From: Thermoanaerobacter kivui | GTDB lineage: Bacteria; Bacillota; Thermoanaerobacteria; Thermoanaerobacterales; Thermoanaerobacteraceae | Reading direction: 5' to 3' | Assembly: GCF_000763575.1 (NCBI RefSeq) | Contig: NZ_CP009170.1 | Coordinates: 831,501 to 895,500, forward strand | DNA length: 64,000 nt | Shown: positions 1 to 7,951 of the stretch, one piece after another | How positions within the stretch are numbered: position 1 is the first letter of the stretch | How the letters are laid out: the number at the start of each line of letters is the position of its first letter | Translations under genes and position numbers: made by a program | Notes under the pieces: generated by a model | What the model was told of the DNA's origin: nothing | The model's input: only the letters and a program-made list of their open reading frames with translations | Databases searched by the model: none

Positions 1-195
1 TAATATTTTTTGGTGTCCAATAGCTCTCCTCCCTGTTAATGTAATTCAAAATAATAATATGAAGTTTAAAAGTTTTTTAATACTACCTTTTGGCTGAAAA
101 TACAAGAAAAAATGATAAAATTTAATAAATTTATTGGCAAATTTTGAACGAAATTATGTTATAATAAAAAAAGTGATAGGGTGGAGGTGTAAAAC
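1..195. other. intergenic region left of the ABC exporter operon
   Basis: This AT-rich stretch holds no complete gene. On the minus strand a GGGAGGAG-like site (26-33) lies 5 bases before a TTG at 20-18, so a divergent gene may begin at the window edge, but only about six codons are visible and this cannot be confirmed. The right part holds the promoter of the plus-strand ABC genes. Confidence 0.4.
157..165 (+). promoter_or_regulatory. extended -10 promoter of the ABC exporter operon
   Basis: TGTTATAAT (TG-N-TATAAT) lies 30 bases before the start codon. No good -35 box is found at 16-18 bases, consistent with an extended -10 promoter. The ribosome-binding site GGAGG is at 183-187. Confidence 0.55.
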
Positions 196-918
196 TTGAT
201 AGAATTAAAAGGCGTTTCAAAATCTTACAATAAAGGTAAAATAAAAGCTGTTGACAACATTGACCTTGTTGTAAATCCCGGTGAAATATTTGGATTTTTA
301 GGTCCTAACGGTGCTGGCAAAACTACTACGATAAAAATGATAGTAGGTCTTCTGTCTCACGATACAGGAGAAATTAAAGTAGACGGAATTGATATCGACA
401 AAAATCCTATAGAGGTTAAAAAGCGCATAGGATATGTTCCAGACAGCCCTGATATTTATGACAAACTGACAGGCATAGAATATCTCAATTTTATTGCAGA
501 TGTGTATGGCGTATCTGAAAAAGACAGGAAAGAGAGGATTGAATATTTCTTGGAGGCTTTTGATCTAAAGAATGCCATTGGAGACTTAATACAAAGTTAT
601 TCTCATGGAATGAAACAAAAGCTCCTCATTACAGCCGCACTTATTCACAATCCTTCTGTTTGGATTTTGGATGAACCCATGGTAGGGCTGGACCCAAAAT
701 CTGCCTTTTTACTTAAAGAGCTTATGGCAGAACATACAAAAGCAGGTTTTACTGTGTTTTTTTCAACACACGTCTTGGAAGTTGCAGAAAGGCTGTGCGA
801 TAAAATAGCGATAATAAACAAAGGCAAAATTATAGCCTGTGGAACAATGGAAGAAATAAAAAGCCAACACGAAAGGGAATCCTTAGAAAAAATATTCTTG
901 GAGTTGACAGAAAAATGA
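196..918 (+). CDS. ABC transporter ATP-binding protein
   Basis: This 240-residue cytoplasmic ATPase would power the membrane protein encoded next. It carries a Walker A motif (GPNGAGKTT, about residues 37-45), an ABC signature of the form YSHGMKQK (about 136-143) and a Walker B motif (WILDEPMVGLD, about 156-166), followed by a switch histidine (STH). It resembles the CcmA/YhaQ-type ATPases of ABC-2 exporters. The TTG start is set by the GGAGG 8 bases upstream. The stop overlaps the next start by 4 bases (ATGA), so the two genes are translationally coupled. The substrate cannot be told from the sequence. Confidence 0.93.
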   Translation: MIELKGVSKSYNKGKIKAVDNIDLVVNPGEIFGFLGPNGAGKTTTIKMIVGLLSHDTGEIKVDGIDIDKNPIEVKKRIGYVPDSPDIYDKLTGIEYLNFIADVYGVSEKDRKERIEYFLEAFDLKNAIGDLIQSYSHGMKQKLLITAALIHNPSVWILDEPMVGLDPKSAFLLKELMAEHTKAGFTVFFSTHVLEVAERLCDKIAIINKGKIIACGTMEEIKSQHERESLEKIFLELTEK

Positions 919-2579
919 GGGAGTTTTTATCGCTTTTAAGAACACAAATGAAAGTTTATTATAGCATTTCGGCAATGAGATATAAATATTTTGTTAAAAA
1001 GAAAGATTTATGGGAAATAGTGCTTGCTCTATTTGGAATGGCTGTTGGCGGGGGAACATTGCTTTTTATGTACATAATGTATTTAAACAGCATGTATGCA
1101 GCAAGCATGTTAATTAACCAGCCTCAGCTTATGCCTGTGACAGTCCTTCTTTTAGCTCAGCTTTTGACATTGGTATTCGGCTTTTTTTGGACTATTTCTG
1201 TGTTTTATTTTTCTGATGATATAAATATTTTGCTTCCTCTTCCTATACAGCCTTATAAAATAGTTTTGTCAAAATATAGCATAATTTTATTGAATGAATA
1301 TGTTACATTGGCATTTTTAATGCTACCAGCAATCTTTATATATGGCATTGGCACGCAGGCAGGAATTTTATACTATCTCGTTTCATTTATTGTATTTATA
1401 TTTACACCTATTATACCTCTTTCTATTGCGGCAATTGCTTCTGTTTTAATTATGAGATTTGTAAATTTGAAAAGGAAAAAGGACTTGTATACAGTTATAG
1501 TGAGTATATTAGCGCTAATTTTCTTCTTTACAATACAATTTTTTATCAATCGGATTCCTCAAAATGGAGAACAACAGGCAATAGAAAATTTTATTTTGCA
1601 AAATGCTAACCTTGCAAAGATGATATCTAGAAGTTTCCCTCCTGCTTTATGGGGAGCAGTTTCTATGACGAATTATAATACTTTGTCAGGGTTTTTAAAT
1701 CTTTTGATGTTTATCGCTGTATCAATAATATTTACAGCCGTTTTGGCTGTTTCTGCTCAAAAAATGTACTTAAAAGCTGTAATTTCAGGGCAAGAGGTTG
1801 AAGCAAAAAGAAAAGAAGTTTCATTGAAAAAAGAAATAGTGAGGTCCAGCCTATTGAAGGCATTGCTGGTAAGGGAATGGAAGCTTTTTATAAGAGTTCC
1901 TGTATATGCTATGAATGTGTTGCCTGTGGCTATAATAATTCCCTTTGTATTTCTTGTTTCTTTTGTGGGGAATCCACAAATTGGGCTTGAAATGGCTATA
2001 AAATACACCTCAGCTCCTGACGGCTGGTTTTGGGTTTCGATGATAGGGCTTTTCTTTTCTCTTTTTGTAGCAGGAAGTAACAGCCTTTCCTCTACTTCCT
2101 TCTCTAGGGAAGGAAAAATGTTTTACATATCAAAGTTGATGCCAGTTGAGCCGGCACTACAGTTAAAAGCAAAATGGATTTTTGGTATAATTATTACAAT
2201 AGTGATTATACTTCCTACATATGTATTGGGCTGGTATCTTTTTAAAATACACCTTTTAAGTATGGTAATACTGATTGTTTTAATGCTTATAGGCATTTCC
2301 GCAGTAAATATACTAAGCCTTTTGATAGACGCCATGAAGCCTTCCTTTGAATGGGAGAATCCTCAAAAGGCTATGAAGGGGAATTTAAATGTGCTTTTGA
2401 GTCTTATACTGACTACTATTTTGATAGGGTGCATTGTTGGAATTGTGTTGTTACTAAAGAAATTATATGTTTCTGAAATAATAATAACTTTAATAATAGG
2501 GATTTTGCTCATTTTGTTAAACTTAGGTGTTTATTTATTGGCAAAAAGTGCTGTAAAAAAGCTGTACAAAGGAGAATGA
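915..2579 (+). CDS. ABC-2 type exporter permease
   Basis: This 554-residue integral membrane protein has about 12 hydrophobic segments in two halves with a charged central loop (about residues 290-315). It matches the layout of the putative ABC exporter permeases found beside CcmA-like ATPases. It overlaps the ATPase gene by 4 bases and is followed 15 bases later by sppA, so the three genes probably form one transcript. The substrate is unknown; peptide, antibiotic or lipid export are all possible. Confidence 0.85.
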   Translation: MREFLSLLRTQMKVYYSISAMRYKYFVKKKDLWEIVLALFGMAVGGGTLLFMYIMYLNSMYAASMLINQPQLMPVTVLLLAQLLTLVFGFFWTISVFYFSDDINILLPLPIQPYKIVLSKYSIILLNEYVTLAFLMLPAIFIYGIGTQAGILYYLVSFIVFIFTPIIPLSIAAIASVLIMRFVNLKRKKDLYTVIVSILALIFFFTIQFFINRIPQNGEQQAIENFILQNANLAKMISRSFPPALWGAVSMTNYNTLSGFLNLLMFIAVSIIFTAVLAVSAQKMYLKAVISGQEVEAKRKEVSLKKEIVRSSLLKALLVREWKLFIRVPVYAMNVLPVAIIIPFVFLVSFVGNPQIGLEMAIKYTSAPDGWFWVSMIGLFFSLFVAGSNSLSSTSFSREGKMFYISKLMPVEPALQLKAKWIFGIIITIVIILPTYVLGWYLFKIHLLSMVILIVLMLIGISAVNILSLLIDAMKPSFEWENPQKAMKGNLNVLLSLILTTILIGCIVGIVLLLKKLYVSEIIITLIIGILLILLNLGVYLLAKSAVKKLYKGE

Positions 2580-2594
2580 AGGAGGAAGAAAAAA

Positions 2595-3509
2595 ATGAGT
2601 AAAAAAGCGTTAATAGGATTAATTTTTATAGTCTTGATAATTAGTACTGTTATTGCTTCCATTTTTCTTACAATGCCCCAAGAGAATAAAAGTGTGCCAT
2701 CGGTTTCAAACACAATAGGTGTTATAACAATTGAAGGAGTTATAGGGGAGACAAACATATTGGGGATTCCACAAGTCACAGGGGATCCAGTCGAGCAGAT
2801 AAGAAAAGCTCAAGAGGATAGTACTGTAAAGGCAGTTGTTGTCAAGATAAATAGTCCAGGAGGTTCTGCAGCAAAATCTGTAGAAATATACACAGAGCTT
2901 AAAAGGTTAAAAGAAACAGGGAAAAAAGTGATAATTTCAATGGGGGATGCGGCTGCGTCAGGAGGATACATGGCAGCTTGTGGCGGAGATATAATAGTGG
3001 CAAATCCTGCCACAATAACAGGAAGTATTGGAGTTATAATGCAGTATACAAATTATGAAGGGCTTTACAATAAGTTGGGATTAAAAGAGATAACAATAAA
3101 GAGCGGTCCTTATAAAGATATGGGTTCTCCTACCAGAGATTTAACTCCGGAAGAAAAGAAAATATTACAAGGAGTCATAGATGATACTTATGAGCAGTTT
3201 GTAGAGATTGTATCTGAAGGGAGAAAGATGCCTATAGACAAAGTAAAAGAATTAGCAGATGGCAGGATATTCACAGGAAGGCAGGCACTTAAAGTTGGTC
3301 TTGTGGATAAATTAGGGGATTTCTACGATGCTGTAGATATCGCTGCAAAAGAGGCTGGCATACAGGGCAAACCTGTGTTAAAATATTACACAACTCCAAA
3401 CCCTTTGAGTATACTTTTTGGAAGCGGGGCAAAGAGCAATTTAGAAGGTACGGGACTTGAGATATTAAGGCTTTTGTTTATTGATAAATGGAGTTTAAAT
3501 TACAAGTAA
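2595..3509 (+). CDS. sppA: signal peptide peptidase SppA (S49 family)
   Basis: This 304-residue membrane-anchored serine protease degrades leftover signal peptides in the membrane. One N-terminal transmembrane anchor (about residues 4-24) is followed by the S49 domain. The nucleophile serine is in the GDAAASGGYMAA stretch (about residue 122) and the general-base lysine in SGPYKDMGSP (about 174), the Ser-Lys dyad of short Bacillus-type SppA. Length matches the short, single-domain class. GGAGG stands just before the ATG, and the gene follows the ABC genes directly. Confidence 0.92.
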   Translation: MSKKALIGLIFIVLIISTVIASIFLTMPQENKSVPSVSNTIGVITIEGVIGETNILGIPQVTGDPVEQIRKAQEDSTVKAVVVKINSPGGSAAKSVEIYTELKRLKETGKKVIISMGDAAASGGYMAACGGDIIVANPATITGSIGVIMQYTNYEGLYNKLGLKEITIKSGPYKDMGSPTRDLTPEEKKILQGVIDDTYEQFVEIVSEGRKMPIDKVKELADGRIFTGRQALKVGLVDKLGDFYDAVDIAAKEAGIQGKPVLKYYTTPNPLSILFGSGAKSNLEGTGLEILRLLFIDKWSLNYK

Positions 3510-3539
3510 AGATGAGTTTGTTATGTGGGGGTAAAGTTT

Positions 3540-3869
3540 ATGTTTTATGAAATAGATGGTGTCTTTTATGACAAAGAAAAATTAAGTGAGTTTGTGAAAG
3601 AATACGATGTATCTTTAATCTTGATATTTGGTGGTTATGCAAGAGGAAAGGCAAATTAATTGAGTGACTTAGATATTGGAATAAAATTTACTAAAAAGAT
3701 AGATATGAATTTGTATAATTCAATATTAAGAGATCTTCTTATAGAAATTTTTAAAAGAGATGAGATTGATGTTGTTATTTTAAATTATGCAGATCCTCTT
3801 TTGCGCTTTGAAATCATAAGCAATTGCAAGATTTTATATGAGGCGCATTCTGAAGCTTATATAAATTAA
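3540..3869 (+). pseudogene. MntA-like minimal nucleotidyltransferase broken by an in-frame stop
   Basis: Reading from ATG 3540 gives a small nucleotidyltransferase interrupted by a single TAA at 3657-3659; the same frame then continues without a shift to 3869. The two parts join as FGGYARGKAN-stop-LSDLDIGI, which is the signature of minimal nucleotidyltransferases (GSxxRG...SDxDxxV) that act as the antitoxin/AMPylator of HEPN-MNT toxin-antitoxin pairs. The usual serine of GS is glycine here. No HEPN partner is present: sppA lies upstream and a TnpB fragment downstream. It is probably a recently inactivated orphan; a sequencing error in one codon would also explain it. Confidence 0.75.
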
Positions 3870-4032
3870 ACTCAAAACAAGGATAACAGGAAATCTAAGA
3901 GAAGTCAGGATAATTCCAAAAGGAAGTATTTATGTCGTTGAAATAGTTTATGAAAAAGAAATAGCTGAGATAAAAAGACTTCCAAAGGGAATAGCGAGCA
4001 TAGATTTAGGGCTTAATAACTTTGCAACTTAA
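3865..4032 (+). pseudogene. fragment of TnpB (IS200/IS605-type OrfB)
   Basis: About 55 codons read as an internal piece of a TnpB protein, including RIIPKGS, VEIVYEKE and the first RuvC block IASIDLGLNNFAT with its catalytic aspartate, then stop at 4030-4032. Both the N-terminal part and the remaining two RuvC blocks are missing. It abuts the end of the broken nucleotidyltransferase, so it is residue of an old insertion. It is unrelated in detail to the full TnpB at 27 kb. Confidence 0.65.
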
Positions 4033-4067
4033 CTTTGGAAGAATCTTTAATTTCACAATGATAAGAA

Positions 4068-4326
4068 TCAATTTCTAGGGACAGAGATTTCGAGGTTACC
4101 CAGAGGAGTTGCAAGTTTTCTATCATAGAATCCATTGCCCTTATCGTTAGCATTATTGGAAAGATAGATACTACGTTCAGATAGCACGAGTAATTCTTCT
4201 AATAATTTTTTTAAAGCAGGGCGAGAAGGATCTTCTTTTTCACAATATTTATTCAAAACTTTTTCAATAGCCATACTTTTTACTGTTTCATACATGATAC
4301 ATCAGACACAATTTTATTTTAACACC
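4068..4326 (-). pseudogene. N-terminal fragment of an IS256-family transposase with its left terminal repeat
   Basis: On the minus strand, 75 codons starting at 4295 read as the N-terminus of an IS256-type mutator transposase and end in YDRKLATPLGNLEISVPR, a typical block of that family, after which the gene is cut off. Beyond the start, the minus strand reads GGGTGTTAAAATAAAATT (from about 4326), resembling the GTGT-AAAAT ends of the other remnants at 5916 and 31341. The piece is therefore the left end of an element whose remainder has been lost. A similar element's C-terminal part lies at 5990-6500. Confidence 0.65.
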
Positions 4327-4581
4327 CGCAGGATATTATCGGAGAAAGCAAATGGCAGATTAGAAGACTATACAAAGCAATGGCATTTAAGACAAGAAGA
4401 AATAAAAAGGATAATACTGTCGGCAAAGCAGGAGGAAAAAAGAAAGTACAAAGAAGAAGACATAGAAGAATGGTTAAGAGTTTCATTACCGATATTAGAA
4501 GGTCCATTTGCGGGCAAGTCATGGATAAAATACGTTTTAAAGGAATTAACACGAGCAAATGGTTTAGCAGTAGGTATTTGA
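4327..4581 (+). CDS. unidentified open frame, probable remnant
   Basis: About 85 codons without a stop run from the edge of the IS256 fragment, with no ribosome-binding site at their beginning. The reading is rich in Lys, Glu and Arg (EEIKRIILSAKQEEKRKYKE) and ends ANGLAVGI. I do not recognise the protein. A competing frame (4380-4637) is highly basic and less protein-like. It may be the 3' part of a host gene truncated by the insertion. Confidence 0.3.
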   Translation, partial: RRILSEKANGRLEDYTKQWHLRQEEIKRIILSAKQEEKRKYKEEDIEEWLRVSLPILEGPFAGKSWIKYVLKELTRANGLAVGI

Positions 4582-4680
4582 AGAAGGAGTATAGTTCCAT
4601 TATTTTACATTTAAAACCACACAGAAATCGAGGTTGAGGTTGTAGATTCGAGGAATTTTTTCTTTTTTCTTTATCTGCTC

Positions 4681-4788
4681 AAATACAATATAAAAGGTGG
4701 TAAAATTGCCTGGATAATGGAAGGTAAAAAAGTTTTTGAAGGTATACCCACCATTGAACAACTTGAACAAATTTTGCAGGCGCATTAA
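4681..4788 (+). pseudogene. C-terminal remnant of an unknown small protein
   Basis: A frame ending at TAA 4786-4788 reads GGKIAWIMEGKKVFEGIPTI then EQLEQILQAH, which looks like the last strand and helix of a thioredoxin-fold protein. No start or active-site region is left upstream. The identification is weak. It precedes the DUF1646 gene by 92 bases. Confidence 0.3.
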
Positions 4789-4880
4789 AGTATTATTTCA
4801 AGGGATTTTTCAAATTAATGAAAGAATTTCCACAAAAATGCTGACAGATGATAGTGCAAAATTTAAGAGGAGGTATATAT

Positions 4881-5903
4881 ATGGTAACAGCATTAGTTGT
4901 AATTTTAGTACTTATTCTGTTATTGCCATTTGTGGTAAAACAAGTAGAACACAATCTGGAATATTTTTTATTTACAATGGGAATTATATCTGTAATTGTG
5001 TCAAAACAATTTAGTGCAGAATTGTTTTTCCATATTTTCAAAAATCCACTCATTTACTATATAACTTTGGCAGTTTTGATTGCAGGGTTAATTTTTACAT
5101 TATTAAAAGAAAAATTGAAAATAGGTGTTGAAAAAGTTGCAGATAAAATATCTTTGAGGCTTTTCGCATTCATTATAATCGTGATACTTGGGCTCATGTC
5201 AAGCATTATTACAGCAATAATTGCCTCTTTGGTTTTGGTTGAAGTCGTAAACTACTTGCCTCTTACTAGAAAAAACAAAATAAATTTGATTGTCATTGCT
5301 TGTTTCTCCATAGGCCTTGGTGCTGCTTTAACACCTGTAGGGGAGCCACTGGCTACTATTGTTGTATCCAAGTTACATGCCGACTTTTTTTATCTTGCAC
5401 GATTAATAGGTATTGATATAATAATTGCAATTTTAGCTCTTGGATTAATAGGAACATTTTTTGCAAAAAGAGAAAGCGGGATAGGTGAGCCTACAGAAGA
5501 TGTTGAGGCAGATGAGAATATAAAAGAAGTATTCATTAGAGCTTTTAAAGTATTCGTCTTTATTTTTGCATTAGAGCTACTGGGAACAGGTTTTAAGCCT
5601 ATAATTGATTTATATATTGTTAAAATGAAAAGTGAGATTTTATACTGGGTAAATACAATTTCTGCAATTGTTGATAATGCTACGCTAGCAGCAGCAGAAA
5701 TTTCTCCATCAATGACGCCGGAACAGATAAGAGCTATTTTAATGGGAATGCTTATTAGTGGAGGGATGTTAATTCCAGGTAATATTCCAAACATCATTTC
5801 AGCGGGTAAATTAAAAATAAAAAGTACAGAATGGGCACGAATTGCTGTTCCTCTAGGTGCAATACTTTTGATAGTGTATTATATTGTGCTGTTTGTGATC
5901 TAA
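4881..5903 (+). CDS. DUF1646 family membrane protein
   Basis: This 340-residue, very hydrophobic protein has about 9-10 membrane segments and resembles DUF1646 proteins, relatives of the ion-transporter superfamily (ArsB/NhaD-like). Conserved-looking features are the GLGAALTPVGEPLATIV segment in the first half and VDNATLAAAEISPSMT plus GMLIPGNIPNIISAG in the second, where such transporters have their broken helices. The start at 4881 is chosen because AGGAGG is 6-12 bases upstream; an ATG 33 bases earlier lacks one. Transported ion and direction are unknown. It is the only intact gene between two IS256-type remnants. Confidence 0.72.
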   Translation: MVTALVVILVLILLLPFVVKQVEHNLEYFLFTMGIISVIVSKQFSAELFFHIFKNPLIYYITLAVLIAGLIFTLLKEKLKIGVEKVADKISLRLFAFIIIVILGLMSSIITAIIASLVLVEVVNYLPLTRKNKINLIVIACFSIGLGAALTPVGEPLATIVVSKLHADFFYLARLIGIDIIIAILALGLIGTFFAKRESGIGEPTEDVEADENIKEVFIRAFKVFVFIFALELLGTGFKPIIDLYIVKMKSEILYWVNTISAIVDNATLAAAEISPSMTPEQIRAILMGMLISGGMLIPGNIPNIISAGKLKIKSTEWARIAVPLGAILLIVYYIVLFVI

Positions 5904-5915
5904 ATAAGTCAAGGA

Positions 5916-5938
5916 GGATAGTGTAAAATTTCAGTAAG
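5916..5938 (+). repeat. putative terminal inverted repeat of the IS256-type remnant
   Basis: GGATAGTGTAAAATTTCAGT marks the boundary between the DUF1646 gene and the minus-strand transposase remnant. It matches the right end of the remnant at 31341 (reverse strand) in 17 of 23 positions and shares TAGTGTAAAATT with 31228-31239. It is therefore probably the 3' end of the element. Confidence 0.45.
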
Positions 5939-5989
5939 TAATGAAGCAGAAAAATGAGGTATAGATGTAGAAAAAAGGACCTCACCGCG

Positions 5990-6500
5990 AAAAAATCAAA
6001 AATCAAATCATTTGTCTGTTTTAAATTTTTTCTCTGCAGATAAATATTGATTTCAAGCACGTCGACAGAATTGAAACATCTACTCACTTTTATACGAATT
6101 TTCTCAATGTGCTGTTGACACTTTCTACAACATTAGTTATACATTTACGAATATTTCTTTGAAGATGCACAAAACAGAGCTGGTGGTCAGCATAAGGATT
6201 AAAGCCTTGACTGTTTCAATTATACCTGGGAAATCATCACTTTTGCCTTCCATGTCGATACCAAGGACTATGTAAAAGGCAGCTTTTTTAACTTTTGAGC
6301 CATCTTTAATTTCACAATAGGAGGCATCAATTAGTAATGCAAATACTGCCTCAGGCAATTCTCTTTGTTTAAAAAGGTCTAATTCACTTTTAAGGTCATT
6401 TTTAATTTTATTGAGTTCATCTTCAGAGTAGGGCAGTTGGAGGTTTTTGAGGGTATTCAAGAGAGAAGATTCTGAGTAGCCGTTAATAACTAGGTTTTTT
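5990..6500 (-). pseudogene. central and C-terminal part of a decayed IS256-family transposase
   Basis: The minus strand from about 6500 reads NGYSESSLLNTLKNLQL, then the catalytic block LPEAVFALLIDASYCEIKDG...VLGIDMEG (the DDE first Asp region of IS256 transposases), then SDDFPGIIETVKAL. After that, frameshifts and stops break it, with recognisable scraps such as the helix VHLQRNIRKCITNVVESVNS (near 6090-6170) and FNSVDVLEINIYLQR (near 6040). The N-terminus is missing. It ends close to the terminal repeat at 5916. Confidence 0.7.
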
Positions 6501-6568
6501 CAAATTATTAAAGAAAGCGGAAAATTTATCTTTAACACACCGATATATTATTCTTACTTTTTTCCACT

Positions 6569-6975
6569 ATGGTAGTTTTATCCTTTATATATTTAGCAAA
6601 AAATCTTGAACAAACATATTTGTATTTCAATAAGGTACCACCATATTACTTTGGAATACTAATAGCTATCTTCAATTTGATTGCGGGATTCTTTTCCAGA
6701 AAAAGCGAGCAAATAACTGATTTATTTAAAGATAAAGGACAGGTTTATATATATGTAGTATTTTCAAACGTTTGAATGAGTGTATAATTTCAGAAATGCG
6801 TGCCTCAATATTATCTTTTTACAATTTATTGATGGGTTTATTTGTGGCTGTTGCTGCTCCTCTACTGGGATATTTGACGGATAGAACAGGCATATATTAT
6901 ACATATCTGATAATGTCGCTAAGTTTTTTATGTTTGATAGCCGTTATTTCTCTTTTAAAGGCGAAAAAAAATTAA
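6569..6975 (+). pseudogene. decayed MFS transporter (C-terminal half)
   Basis: Two adjoining frames (6569-6775 and 6772-6975) read as the end of a major-facilitator transporter. The second contains RLNECIISEMRASILSFYNL, the usual ..E.RAT.LS.. start of the last helix bundle, followed by PLLGYLTDRTGIYYTYLIM and a lysine-rich tail. The first covers one membrane segment and a loop. A frameshift joins them and the N-terminal two thirds are absent. The gene has been cut and shortened, probably by the neighbouring IS element. Confidence 0.65.
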
Positions 6976-7022
6976 AAAAAGGGATATTAACACTTTTGAA
7001 TGAGTTAATAATTTCCGGAATG
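6771..7022 (+). repeat. pair of 28-bp direct repeats flanking the end of the MFS remnant
   Basis: Copies lie at 6771-6798 and 6995-7022 and share TTTGAATGAGT-NN-ATAATTTC-N-G-N-AATG. The first is coding (LNECIISEM of the transporter); the second, after the stop, would read LNELIISGM. The downstream copy is thus a scrap of a second, related transporter gene. Confidence 0.5.
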
Positions 7023-7023
7023 A

Positions 7024-7064
7024 ATAGAGGGAGGTTTTTGTCTCAGACATAAACCTCCCTCTAT
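7024..7064. terminator. bidirectional terminator hairpin
   Basis: Perfect 14-bp arms ATAGAGGGAGGTTT (7024-7037) and AAACCTCCCTCTAT (7051-7064) have a 13-base loop. It lies between the MFS remnant and the end of the minus-strand sod gene and can serve both. Confidence 0.8.
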
Positions 7065-7075
7065 ATAAGTTTTAT

Positions 7076-7672
7076 TTAAAAAGAATGCATTTCTATCCAA
7101 GAGGTAACCCTTCTATTTACTTCCTCCCATTTTATATTGTTCATAAAGGCCTCTATATAGCTTCTTTTATCAGTTCCGTAGTCTATAAAATAGGCATGTT
7201 CATAAGTGTCAAGAACTAAAAGAGGAATTGTCCTTAATACTATTCCTTGATTGTGAAGGTCTTGAAGGTAATTGTGAAGTTTTAAATCTATAGGGTCAAA
7301 ACAAAGGACAGTCCAACCGCGGGAAGCCATTCCACAGGCTATGAAGTCCTGTCTCCAGTTTTCAAAAGAGCCAAAGTCAAGTGTAATCATTGAAGCTATT
7401 ATGCCATCTGGGATGCCACCTGGTCCTCCTAAGTTTTCAAAATATAACTCGTGAAGTTTTACTCCATCTAAATTGTAAGTCTCTTCTAATTTAAGTTCTC
7501 TGTATTCACTATAACTGGCATTTGCTTTTGAACGATCGACTGTTTTTAATTTTTCACGTATTTCGTTTGTCTTTTCTACATATCCATTGTATAACTTGTA
7601 GTGTTCTTCAAGAGTCCTTTGAGATATTCCTCTTAAAACTAAATTATATTTTTTTGCTACAAGCTTATCCAT
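7076..7672 (-). CDS. Fe/Mn-type superoxide dismutase family protein
   Basis: This 198-residue protein matches the Fe/Mn superoxide dismutase fold. The four likely metal ligands are the His of TLEEHYKLYNGYV (about residue 25), the His of KLHELYFENLGG (about 76), the Asp of LVLDTYEHAYFIDYG (about 158) and the His four residues later. The hallmark DxWEHAYxxDY appears here as DTYEHAYFIDYG, with Tyr for Trp, as in divergent clostridial members. It would convert superoxide to peroxide and oxygen in the cytoplasm. AGGAGG stands 6 bases before the ATG. A TGCTAAAAT element on the minus strand (7705-7697) may be its promoter. Confidence 0.82.
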   Translation of the reverse strand: MDKLVAKKYNLVLRGISQRTLEEHYKLYNGYVEKTNEIREKLKTVDRSKANASYSEYRELKLEETYNLDGVKLHELYFENLGGPGGIPDGIIASMITLDFGSFENWRQDFIACGMASRGWTVLCFDPIDLKLHNYLQDLHNQGIVLRTIPLLVLDTYEHAYFIDYGTDKRSYIEAFMNNIKWEEVNRRVTSWIEMHSF

Positions 7673-7800
7673 ATTATGCCTCCTTTTGAATATCTAATTT
7701 TAGCATATGAAAAGATGTATAATTAGTGCATATAAAGAATTTATATAGTGATCTATTCAAAATGCTATTTTAATCTATCGAGTAACTTTTGGTACAATCG

Positions 7801-7893
7801 GCCAAAAGGAACCGTCCCCCGTGTCTGACAAACAAAGGGGACGGTTCCTCTTATCTGAATAATTTAAAGTTCAGACAAAAGGAACCGCCCCCA
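7801..7893. repeat. intergenic hairpin repeat GGAACCGTCCCC
   Basis: GGAACCGTCCCC (7808-7819) pairs perfectly with GGGGACGGTTCC (7837-7848). A further partial copy, CAGACAAAAGGAACCGCCCCC, lies at 7872-7892. The unit (C)AAAAGGAACCG-CCCC-TGTCT occurs twice in direct order, as in dispersed clostridial repeat families. Function is unknown; it may also end transcription. Confidence 0.6.
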
Positions 7894-7910
7894 TGTCTTA
7901 AAGGGAAATG

Positions 7911-7919
7911 TGATATAAT
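7911..7919 (+). promoter_or_regulatory. extended -10 promoter of the UPF0340 gene
   Basis: TGATATAAT lies 33 bases before the start codon, with no clear -35 box. Confidence 0.55.
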
Positions 7920-7951
7920 GATAGTAAATGATAGTTCAGGAGGGATAATGA

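Noticed and set aside
1-20. Possible minus-strand gene starting with TTG at position 20 behind GGGAGGAG
   Set aside because: Only six codons are inside the window, so the protein cannot be judged.
3540-4032. HEPN-MNT toxin-antitoxin pair
   Set aside because: Only the nucleotidyltransferase part is present; the following sequence is a TnpB fragment, not a HEPN gene.
4380-4637. 85-codon frame of mostly Lys/Arg overlapping the unidentified 4327-4581 frame
   Set aside because: Highly basic, low-complexity reading without a ribosome-binding site; it looks like a shadow of A-rich DNA.
6772-6975. Intact small membrane protein of 67 residues
   Set aside because: It is the C-terminal end of a major-facilitator transporter in a shifted frame, so it is counted as part of the pseudogene.
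7801-7893. CRISPR-like repeats
   Set aside because: Only one full and one partial copy, self-complementary, with no regular spacers. No other CRISPR array or cas gene was seen.
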